NCBI GenBank assembly: GCA_032718475.1
Contig: JAUCBJ010004876.1
Span: 1 to 42,806 of the forward strand
DNA: 42,806 bases
Reading direction: 5' to 3'
DNA from: Nemertoderma westbladi
Taxonomy: Eukaryota > Xenacoelomorpha > Nemertodermatida > Nemertodermatidae
In this document: positions 1 through 8,293 of the stretch, one piece after another
Layout of the letters: each line of letters starts with the position of its first letter
How positions within the stretch are numbered: the first letter of the stretch is position 1
Program-made: the position numbers and the translations under genes
Notes under the pieces: generated by a model
Databases searched by the model: none
Told to the model about the DNA's origin: nothing
What the model saw: only the letters and a program-made list of their open reading frames with translations

Positions 1-383
1 CACACCAACCAGTGAAAAAATGGGGAATATTGTGATTTACGGATCACAATCAAGTATGCAATATTATACCCAATATATTATTGCATTCCAGGAGGAAACA
101 AGGGAACAGGGCAATATAATGCCGTTGGAGATAGATAACACACATCTCAGGGATAAGGCCAATACAGGGCGGAGGAAACTTAGGGGTATGAATGGGGGGA
201 AAAACCAACCAATGAGAGGACCCCACATGTGGGTATAAAGTGTATCTATTGGTCGGCAGCTCAGTAGGTAGGACTGTTAGGTAAAGTTTCCATGCAGTTT
301 CCACACACACATATATCTGTTGGTGAATATCACTTATGTTCAGTTGGTAATTATCTACTGTGGATGTCAAACAGTTTTTGACT
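1..383 (+). repeat. Left arm of a long inverted repeat bounding a composite DNA element
   Basis: Reads as the inverted, diverged copy of 7909-8293: base 1 pairs with base 8293, and the match runs with few differences to the shared word TGTCAAACNGTTTTTGACTG. Weaker inverted homology resumes further in (526-556 against 7676-7706, around CCAAC(C/T)AATC(C/T)CGG). The arm starts with the window, so its true outer end may be missing and no target duplication can be tested. It contains an internal hairpin, ATTGTGAT..ATCACAAT, near 29-50. The alternative is that the arms are two independent copies of one MITE that happen to face each other. Confidence 0.8.
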
Positions 384-388
384 GTGAT

Positions 389-413
389 GGGATCCGAGTT
401 GGCACAGGATCCC
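389..413. repeat. Short hairpin GGGATCC...GGATCCC
   Basis: Perfect 7-bp stem, GGGATCC at 389-395 and GGATCCC at 407-413, just inside the left inverted-repeat arm. A related hairpin with a similar GTTG-containing loop and a following GAC occurs at 26356-26380. Confidence 0.5.
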
Positions 414-556
414 GACCAGTGTTTGTGTCGAGTTTTGTACGCATCGCCCACTTCTATAAGAAAGGCCGTATGCTGGTAATAAAATATAAGAGTTGATTTA
501 TCGTTGTTAATACAATAATAGCTGTTGTCACCAACCAATCCCGGAAAAAATAACAC

Positions 557-1392
557 AATCGCAATGATAACCTATCTAGAAATAGTGTTATTTTAGTCCT
601 AGGAAAAAATAACACATTTATTTTTCAACACTCCGGTATCTGCATGTTGAAAATATATTTATGTCTGTTTGCCGTGTTGTGAATACAGTAGTTAGCTTAC
701 CGGTACCTTTACTAACATGAGTGAAAGTAAGAATAAGACTACTGTAGGCCTATGGTATGTTTTCTGTTCAGAGTGTAGGTAGCTGGGTAGACTGAATGCT
801 TGCATCGTATATTACAGGTAGCGGTACCACAGCTTCATTTAAGATCTCAATCACATCAGTGCCTTACAACTACAGAACCTACCTGACAGCCTGACCGGTA
901 CTGAACAGAACATATTGAGCAATAATTTAATGTACCTGTACTGTCAAACTAAAGGGGAAGTGCAGTACCGGTACTGGCTGACTGTGGACTGGTACACTAC
1001 AAGTTCAGATTGCACACTCAACAGCTCAACTCAGCCTACTCAGAGATCTTTTACTTTCAGTATTTGAAAATTATGGGCAGCAGCATCCTGATCCTGAGTG
1101 CAGGAATGCCATTCTCAACAGTTTCTACGATTCTAGTACCATAAAGACGAACGTACCAGACTTGTACCTGCCAGTTGTAAATAACGTAGGTTTACATACT
1201 GCACAATGCTGTAGAACTACGGTACAGGTACATTATCTTACTGGGAGTAGAAATTAAGCTAAGATCTAGTCTTTCTGTCTATTGAAACAGATTGCAGCAG
1301 ATAGATACCGTACCAGTAGGCCTACATCCAGAGAGTACACTTATACTACCGGTAGGCCTACTTAGTAAGTATTAGTATGTGATTGGAAATTC
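557..1392. other. Gene-free left interior of the element
   Basis: No convincing ORF. It lies between the left arm and the recombinase gene and probably holds its promoter and 5' leader, but I cannot identify a TATA box or start site. The palindromic words ACCGGT and AGGCCT recur here (around 699, 894, 966 and 1349). Confidence 0.5.
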
Positions 1393-1575
1393 TTGGGAAC
1401 AATGACCTCCATAGAGAAAGTAAATCAAATTAGTCCCGACTTGGAATTACTGGACACCATGATTACCATAGAGGATGGAAAGCGTCCCTCAACCTCAGAT
1501 ATTGCTCCAAATTTAAACAATGGTATTGTCTTGGTTAGTAGTTCCTATCGATATTCAACGTTTATCACAAGATGA
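1393..1575 (+). CDS. Short upstream ORF, possible N-terminal exon of the recombinase
   Basis: A 60-codon ORF overlapping the start of the recombinase ORF in a different frame. Its product is acidic and hydrophilic and has no motif I recognise. It could be the authentic N-terminus of the recombinase, joined by a small intron or lost through a frameshift, because the first 15 or so residues of the downstream ORF do not look like the family. It could equally be chance. Confidence 0.3.
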   Translation: MGTMTSIEKVNQISPDLELLDTMITIEDGKRPSTSDIAPNLNNGIVLVSSSYRYSTFITR

Positions 1576-2635
1576 TAAATCAGACTCTGACTTTTTGCAC
1601 GATAATCGCAGTAATAACCGTAGTAACACAGAATCTGCTATACGCCAAGCTGTTTCAGCTTTTAGAATTTACTTAAATCTCGTCAAGTGTGCCACACAAA
1701 TTGACAAATTTACAGTTGATAATCTTGCCTATCATTTCAATGGATTCATTCGCCGGTACAAGAAACGAAATGAAGATAAGCTGGAAACTACAACTTTGAG
1801 ATGCTATTTTTACGGTCTTCTCCGTTATTTCCGTGATCTGGGACATGGCGATGTTCTACGACTGGCTCCATTCGTGCGTTCTAAAGAAATTTTACGTTCG
1901 CGTCTTTGCCAGCTAAAAGCAGAAGGAAAGGGTAACTTAGGAAATGCTAGTGATCCTTTGGATTGTAATGACTTTAAACTATTTAAAGAGAAAGGACTGT
2001 TGGGGGTAGATACTCCAACAAAGTTACGTGATATACTCTATGTCGCATTGGTTACACACTTCGGCACTCGTACAGGGGAAGAAATGTGTCAAATGATAGT
2101 ATCTGATGTATCCAAGCATTTCTGTGCAAAGGAAGGTAAATATTACTTGCAACTACTGGAACGATCCATGAAAACCCGAAAAGGTGATACTGCACCTCGT
2201 AAATATAGATTAAAGGCATACGAGTTTCCTGCTCAGCCACACTCTTGCCCTGTATATCTTCATGAGTTGTACCTAAAGCGACGCTATCCTGATGGAAGAA
2301 TCAATGGAGGTGATCGATACTGGCTTAAACCTAAAGCCACAACCCCTCCTGGCAATGTAAGCTGGTATTGTAACCAACCAACCGGGAAGCATTCCTTTAC
2401 CTTTATGAAGACTATGGCTGAGAAGGCTGGATTTGCTGAAGAGGGCCGTAAGATCACTCAGATCAGCTGTAGGAAGACTGCTGCCCAGGTATTATGTGAT
2501 TCAGGTCAACCCGCCAAGTTTGCCCAAATCCAATTGGGACATGCCAATCTGGAGACTACAACTAAATACCTGCGCCCATCTATTGTTGCTCAACAGCACA
2601 TGAGTGCGGCTGTTAGTAGGGTTGGGGCCATCTGA
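1520..2635 (+). CDS. DUF3504/Crypton-type tyrosine recombinase
   Basis: A 371-aa tyrosine recombinase, an enzyme class that cuts and rejoins DNA through a covalent 3'-phosphotyrosine. An N-terminal helical, SAM-like DNA-binding region (about residues 35-130) is followed by the catalytic domain (about 165-355). Visible catalytic residues are R184 (in FGTRTGEE), K218 (MKTRKGD), R318 (ISCRKT), H341 (LGHANLETT) and the nucleophile Y350 (TKYLRPS). The usual histidine of the HxxR box is isoleucine (I315). The blocks CNQPTGKHSFTFMKTMAEKAG-like (about 284-304) and CRKTAA are typical of animal Crypton/DUF3504 proteins, including the domesticated ZMYM/QRICH1 relatives. There is no internal stop or frameshift. 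I chose the ATG at 1520, but the true N-terminus may use the overlapping small ORF upstream. A possible AATAAA poly(A) signal lies at 2838. The partner gene follows on the same strand 455 bp downstream. Confidence 0.88.
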   Translation: MVLSWLVVPIDIQRLSQDDKSDSDFLHDNRSNNRSNTESAIRQAVSAFRIYLNLVKCATQIDKFTVDNLAYHFNGFIRRYKKRNEDKLETTTLRCYFYGLLRYFRDLGHGDVLRLAPFVRSKEILRSRLCQLKAEGKGNLGNASDPLDCNDFKLFKEKGLLGVDTPTKLRDILYVALVTHFGTRTGEEMCQMIVSDVSKHFCAKEGKYYLQLLERSMKTRKGDTAPRKYRLKAYEFPAQPHSCPVYLHELYLKRRYPDGRINGGDRYWLKPKATTPPGNVSWYCNQPTGKHSFTFMKTMAEKAGFAEEGRKITQISCRKTAAQVLCDSGQPAKFAQIQLGHANLETTTKYLRPSIVAQQHMSAAVSRVGAI

Positions 2636-3090
2636 AAAAAAAATTGTACAGGGGTGTAAAGGCGAAATTTTATGTAGAATTCGAATATGCCAAAATTTTC
2701 AAAATAGGACCACAACTTAGGCTGTAACTCACCAGATTTTAAATTACAGAATTTATGCAGTCAGCGGTAGGTCCATTTACACCCATGGGAACAACTTTCA
2801 GCACTGATTGGCACTGGTTGTATACTTCTTAAAAAGTAATAAAATACTGAAATGGTAAATATTATTGCTGCTGCTGATATAAATAAGTACTGTACCATAG
2901 ATATATTAGGCCTACCAGTACCTACTGATAGCTGCCACTACCTACCGGTATGTTATAATTAGCATTTTTTTGTACTCATAGTGATTTGATTTCATTGATA
3001 TATTATTATATTGTCAAGCTATGAATGATATAAGAAGTCGCAGCTGTGATGTCCGAAAGGAGTTAGTGGGAACCATATATTTGGAAGAAA
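2636..3090 (+). other. Spacer between the recombinase and transposase genes, with a poly(A) signal
   Basis: A 455-bp non-coding spacer with AATAAA at 2838-2843, placed as expected for the 3' end of the recombinase mRNA. The two genes therefore probably make separate transcripts, although an intron spanning the spacer cannot be excluded. Confidence 0.5.
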
Positions 3091-5802
3091 ATGAATACAC
3101 TAGAACAGGATGTCTTCCTACAGGCCTATATTTGGTTGGACGGATGTTGGCATTGTGTAAAAGTGGGAAGTTCGGTAAGTCGCATTGAAGCAAGTGAGAT
3201 TGTGGCAGGGGAGGTCAAAATGGACTGGATTTCTAAGAATGTCTACCCTGTGAGCTTGAGATCGGTTGCTAAGAGAATTAAGGGAGACTATGAACTATTC
3301 AAAAATTTGTGTAAAGTTGCAAATCGCCCCAATGAAAAGCTACCGTCGTTTTTAACCAAAGTCGGAAATTTCAATGAAAGAATGACTAAGAATGCTTATG
3401 ACATTCGCTGTGTGGATTATAATTATCAAAAAGTACTTGAAGATGAATATGGTGTGAAGATGTCAGATCAAGATCAGATGTTCTACATAGACAACTGTAA
3501 ATGCCGATATGTTGCTCACTGCACAAATTCTGTCCCAAGAAATTGGTTAAAACAGCAAAAGAGGAAAGAGCAAAGACAACATTCAGAGCTGAAAAGAAAG
3601 CAAGATTTTGTGGATCAAGAACTGATGCAAGCAGAACTTAATAAGGCTAAACTACAAGAAGCTTTAGCAGAGTCCACTGAGGATTCTGACCGTGACCCAG
3701 ATGCTCAAGTGGAAACCAAAAAATTCAAAGGTGACTATGGATCACAGTGTCAACAGAGTTTACGATCTCGTATTGAAAATGATACTAAGAATGCGTTTCC
3801 GAAGGTCAAAGTTTGTGACAGTAAGAAATCTTTCAATGAGTCACTCATTCGATGTCTAGTTCAGTGTCAGGCGAAGTTCAAAGTTACAACTAATGATCTT
3901 CTGGGCATTTCGATGGCTCTTGCAAATACCGTTTTTGGTCAAGAATGGAGAATGTCTCCTGATGTTGAGGATAATGAGTCAGATAGTAGTGAAGATGACG
4001 ATTATGATGAATGTGATAACGTTGGGAAGCGCCATCGAAAGTGTGTAGATTATTCCTACATTTTGCCTAGCCGAAGGTCAATTTTAAACTATCTTGAAGA
4101 TGCTTCATATCTAAACTTAGAAGTGGTTGCACGTCATTTGCTTGGAAAACAAGATGATGATGCTGTCACAATAGGAATTGATGATACAACAAAGGCCGCA
4201 GGTCACAAGGTGTTCAACATTAAAACAGATTATATTACGATTGCTGGACCCTCAACCAATCGAGAAACATATACCACTGGTTATATCGAGAATCTCTCTC
4301 ATTCAGGTGAAGATGCTGCTAAAGCATACGAATTAAAACTGACATGCCTTGCCCTATTGACAGATAGTTCTGTTGAAGAAATTATGGAGCATGTCGACTT
4401 TTGGATGAGTGATCGTGGCAGTGATTGTAAAACAATGCTGGAAACGTTGGGTGTAGAGAAAGAAAAAACTTGGAAATGTTGTGCTCACGTCATCCTTGGA
4501 GTAGACAATGCAATAGAAAAGGTGCTGAAAGATACAGAACGACGAATTGGTATTGATAAACTGATCGAATGTGGAAACATTGTGAGAAATAGTTCTTCCA
4601 GTATTTTGACCCTTGGTTTAATTGCAATAGCAAAACTGTTGTCACCAAGTCATTCAGCACATTCTGTTTCTTTATACAATGACTTTGTGCACTGGTTGGA
4701 AGTAAATGAACTAGAACATGCTGGTTTCAAGGGCTTTGTTTCAAATCGATTTGGTCGCATTGCTGAACTAGCGAAATTATATCTGAGACATCAGCATGAT
4801 ATACAGACTTTCTTTGATACAGTTGTCGATTATAATTCTAACAAGCTAGTTTTAGCAGTATCCACTTTTCTAAAAAACGACTGGTTTCAATGTGCTGTCG
4901 AAGTTTACTCATTAATCGGTGAGATAGTGATATTTCCTATTATGACATTCCTGGGAATTGACAAAAAATCTCAGTCTAGTAATTGGTCTGCTTCAAAGGT
5001 GTTTTTCAAAGATATGATAGCTAAACTCGCAACTCTGAGAGAACGATTTGGGAGTAAGATAACTGGAAAGGCGCAATTAATAGGATCAGTGCTTGAGGAA
5101 GTGAACGATGCCTTTAATCGACAACTTAGTCAGGTAGACTACTTTTTTAACGATGAGACAACTATGGATACTGAAAAATTGAGTCATGCACCTTTGACTA
5201 ACTTGGGTTGTGAATCGCGTTTTGCAACTCTGGACAATCAGCTGAAAGTTTCTGGAGGGATGACTACAGTGAAAACTCACTCCCGTAAATCAATTGTCGG
5301 AACAAACAAGTTCCTAGAGAAAGATGAGTTTATTCAACTTAGCGAGGTTGAAAAACGAAAAAAATGGAAATGGGCTAGAAGCAGCGAAGCAGTGAAAAAA
5401 ACAAAAAAAGTAGAAACGGAATTCCTGATGAAGGTTAAAATGAGTAAGGCATTGGCACTAAAAAAGAAAGGAGAACTCAAGCAACAGAAGATGAAACGAC
5501 TGCAGCTGGTTTTGGAGGATTGTAAAAGACACCAAGGGCCAGTCACTTCTTCCTCTATAGAACTTCTGGATAAACTGAACGAAAAGCAACTTCTGGTTGA
5601 GATTGCATATTTACGCTTGACTGTAGCTCCGGATATCCGACAGAAACGCCGTGTAAAGCAGACCGATGGGAAATACAAATTCCAGAACTTTAATTTAATA
5701 GACCTCATGGCCGAAATCAAGATGGTGTTGAAGCCAGAATACAAAAAAACGGAAAACATAGAACAGTTGTTGATAACTGCCTTGTATAGGAATGATTCTT
5801 GA
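3091..5802 (+). CDS. DDE/D-like (RNase H fold) transposase candidate, superfamily unresolved
   Basis: A 903-aa intact ORF. The N-terminal part has scattered Cys/His residues (C19, H21, C74, C107, C136, C138, H143, C144) that could bind zinc or DNA. A charged coiled coil follows (about 152-195), then an acidic linker (about 290-306). The core resembles an RNase H-fold transposase: D364/D365 in IGIDDTTKAAG, D441 in FWMSDRGSD, a CxxH-type CCAH at 463-466 after the second aspartate, a long helical insertion, and E708 in LGCESRFATLDN. The order D..D..C-x-x-H..E is that of hAT/MULE-like enzymes, but I cannot assign a named superfamily. The C-terminus is Lys-rich and coiled (about 740-815). AATAAA occurs at 5915 and 5935. 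The absence of stops suggests recent activity or selection. Confidence 0.75.
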   Translation: MNTLEQDVFLQAYIWLDGCWHCVKVGSSVSRIEASEIVAGEVKMDWISKNVYPVSLRSVAKRIKGDYELFKNLCKVANRPNEKLPSFLTKVGNFNERMTKNAYDIRCVDYNYQKVLEDEYGVKMSDQDQMFYIDNCKCRYVAHCTNSVPRNWLKQQKRKEQRQHSELKRKQDFVDQELMQAELNKAKLQEALAESTEDSDRDPDAQVETKKFKGDYGSQCQQSLRSRIENDTKNAFPKVKVCDSKKSFNESLIRCLVQCQAKFKVTTNDLLGISMALANTVFGQEWRMSPDVEDNESDSSEDDDYDECDNVGKRHRKCVDYSYILPSRRSILNYLEDASYLNLEVVARHLLGKQDDDAVTIGIDDTTKAAGHKVFNIKTDYITIAGPSTNRETYTTGYIENLSHSGEDAAKAYELKLTCLALLTDSSVEEIMEHVDFWMSDRGSDCKTMLETLGVEKEKTWKCCAHVILGVDNAIEKVLKDTERRIGIDKLIECGNIVRNSSSSILTLGLIAIAKLLSPSHSAHSVSLYNDFVHWLEVNELEHAGFKGFVSNRFGRIAELAKLYLRHQHDIQTFFDTVVDYNSNKLVLAVSTFLKNDWFQCAVEVYSLIGEIVIFPIMTFLGIDKKSQSSNWSASKVFFKDMIAKLATLRERFGSKITGKAQLIGSVLEEVNDAFNRQLSQVDYFFNDETTMDTEKLSHAPLTNLGCESRFATLDNQLKVSGGMTTVKTHSRKSIVGTNKFLEKDEFIQLSEVEKRKKWKWARSSEAVKKTKKVETEFLMKVKMSKALALKKKGELKQQKMKRLQLVLEDCKRHQGPVTSSSIELLDKLNEKQLLVEIAYLRLTVAPDIRQKRRVKQTDGKYKFQNFNLIDLMAEIKMVLKPEYKKTENIEQLLITALYRNDS

Positions 5803-7675
5803 ATATACTGTCTCTGTATGTCCCTTGTGTGGCAATGCAAACGCATCTCATGCTGCACGAAGGCCCACAACGTGTTTTGGTTTAATTGTAGGCCATGTGT
5901 GTATATGTGCTTTAATAAAATGCATTTCCTATGCAATAAATGTATGAATCGTTTAAACTATCGTTATTTCTTCATTGATACCTCTTAAAATCTGCAGAAT
6001 TTTCTTTATTTTTTTTAAATTTATTTACATTTTAGCGGTCACATCAAAATGCCCCCAGTTACGGCATAAAATGATGTCATATGTCAAAAAGTCCCCCAAA
6101 TTCGAAATCTGCACTTAATTTTGCCTAAGATATACCCCTGCAAATACTTGTATTTAGGAAAATGTACACTTTGTCCCAACCCTACTATTAGTAACTGCAT
6201 CAGCGGAGGTGAATGTGAGACAACTACACAAGTGAGTAATGTCAGTGGACATGAAGAGATTAACATCAGTTCGGGTCTAGGAACTTTATTTAAGGACACT
6301 CAGTTTACTGGGCAGGTAAACATATTATTCATTCAAGGCGAGAATTCAAGTAAGAAATAACTAAACTGAAGGTTATTACAATTTAGCAGTCCCAACCAAC
6401 GTGGAAACTTTTTATTTTATTTAGTACCGTACTTTGCAGGCCTATATTGAAAGCTGTCAAACTATCTTATGTAATTGAAATATTTTGAAACTATCCGATG
6501 TAAAAGTTTTATATATTCCACAAAATTGCCTTTTTAACAGATTTATAACCAACGTTTGAGGAATAAAGATTAGACTTTATTACTACAAATACATGTGAGG
6601 AAGTCTAATAAAGGCTTATTTTCCTAAATATTGGGGAGGTCCTCCATAGATTATGGATAAATTATAGATTATACTGTATATATATTGAGAAAAAAAAATG
6701 TCCTATTTTTTTCTCATGTAATACGTAATTTAATTCTTAAATTGGTACTTTTTAGTTGCTTAATTCTTTAATAAAACGTACAGCGATATAGAGTTACAAA
6801 ATAAATCAAGCTGTAGTATTTTACTATGTTGCTTCCATAGTTACTGCGATTCAAATTATCTTACTCTTTAACTCCTGATTCTGATTACTCAACGTTAATT
6901 ATAACATTTTAGGTTAACCCTCCCTATAAGAAAATACAATATGTGTGTGATTATTTTTTGTGAATGATTTTCTCTCTTTCGCGAGTCGCAAATGCACTGG
7001 TTTCGGAAACTTGGGTTTCATTGAATTTTGTAGTACAAAAAATCAAGGGCTGGCAGAATTTATTGCATCGAAGTGTTTGGGTTAGGCCTACTTTACATAC
7101 ATTTTCTGCCATTTTTTATACAAAGGTAATTGCTGGTGAAAAATAAAAATATGCATTACGTGTGCAATAAATCGCTACTATGCATCAATGCGTCTTTTCA
7201 CCTATTCTCACACGAATGCTTCTGCCTACATTGTGTCTCACCCAATTCCACACGTTGAACCGCTCTCAGCTGTCCCGAGTTCCTCCCATCACCATCATCG
7301 TGTTACCTACACATACTGTGGAATGAAAATAAATTCTAGTATTTTCCATCATTTATTTTATATTGCTTTATTATTTAATCTATTATATTTATTTGTTTGT
7401 TTTACTTTATTCCAGTTTACCCGCCAGGGGGAAATTGTTAGGCATAGGTCGCTTATGTTTGTTATTTATTTATTTTATGCCCTGGCCACTCGTGTTATTT
7501 ATTAATTTGTAAATAGTGTCCCCCCCCCCCCCCCCCAAAAAAAAAGAAAAATTTCCAAGCCCCATTTTTATATTTCTACCCCCAAACAAAACCCTTTTAG
7601 AAATCTAGGGTATCTGGATGGGTTTGGTATATTGTAAATTTATAGTGGCTTCTTATATAAACATGATGTAGTTGG
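5803..7675. other. Gene-free right interior of the element
   Basis: No supported gene. It contains two AATAAA signals for the transposase gene (5915-5920 and 5935-5940), A+T-rich sequence, and a C17 homopolymer running into poly(A) at 7520-7545. The short ORFs here (for example 6121-6360 and 7188-7505) show no recognisable protein features. Confidence 0.5.
7520..7536. repeat. C17 homopolymer
   Basis: Seventeen C followed by A9. It is one of five long G or C runs in an otherwise A+T-rich window. Confidence 0.9.
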
Positions 7676-7708
7676 ATATTTTTTCCGAGATTAGTTGGTA
7701 ACAACACA

Positions 7709-7843
7709 TTTATTACTCTGATATTTTGTTATTTTTCAGGTTATTTTAACCCTCGGAACAGGAAAGCCTCGGCTACGCCTCGGCTAGTTCCTGTTCCTCG
7801 GGTTAAAATAACCGGAAAAATAACAAAATATCAGGGTAATAAA
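7709..7843. mobile_element. Fold-back MITE nested in the right inverted-repeat arm
   Basis: A 135-bp near-perfect palindrome. The arms start TTTATTAC(T/C)CTGATATTTTG and run inward through TTATTTTTC, GGTTATTTTAACCC and AGGAACAGGA to a small loop rich in GCCTCGGC. The left composite arm has nothing like it at the matching place, so it looks like a later insertion in the right arm. It is followed directly by a (TA)n run at 7843-7858. Confidence 0.75.
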
Positions 7844-7908
7844 TATATATATATATATAAGTACTGGTAAACAGCACAATCAGTATGTACTACGGCCGAC
7901 GTCGACGA

Positions 7909-8293
7909 CAGTCAAAAACCGTTTGACATCCACAGTAGATAATTAAACCAACTGAACATAATTGATATTCACCAACAGATATATGTGTGGGTGGAAACTG
8001 CATGGAAACTTTACCTAACAGTCCTACATACTGAGCTGCCGACCAATAGATACACGTTATACCCATATGTGGGGTCCTCTCATTGGTTAGGGTTTTCCCC
8101 CCATTCATACCCCCAAGTTTGTTCCACCCTGTATTGGCCTTATCCCTGAGATGTGTGTTATCTATATCCAATGGCATTATATTGCCCTTTTCCCTTGTTC
8201 CCTCCTGGTATGCAATATTATATTGGGAATAATTTTGCATACTTGATTGTGATCCATAAATCACAATTCCCCATTTTCTCACTGGGTGGTGTG
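7909..8293 (-). repeat. Right arm of the long inverted repeat
   Basis: The reverse complement matches 1-383 nearly base for base. Shared landmarks are the GATCACAATCAAGTATGCA word, AACACACATCTCAGGGATAA, and the ATCTATTGGTCGGCAGCTCA stretch. Patchy inverted homology continues inward to 7676. Bases beyond 8293 have no visible partner because the window starts at 1. Confidence 0.8.

Noticed and set aside
50-556. 168-codon minus-strand ORF across the left arm
   Set aside because: It lies within the inverted repeat, the corresponding frame is not kept in the right arm, and no domain is visible.
7188-7505. 105-codon ORF with a His-rich stretch
   Set aside because: Hydrophobic and A+T-driven, with no family features. 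It lies between poly(A) signals and the right arm of the composite element.
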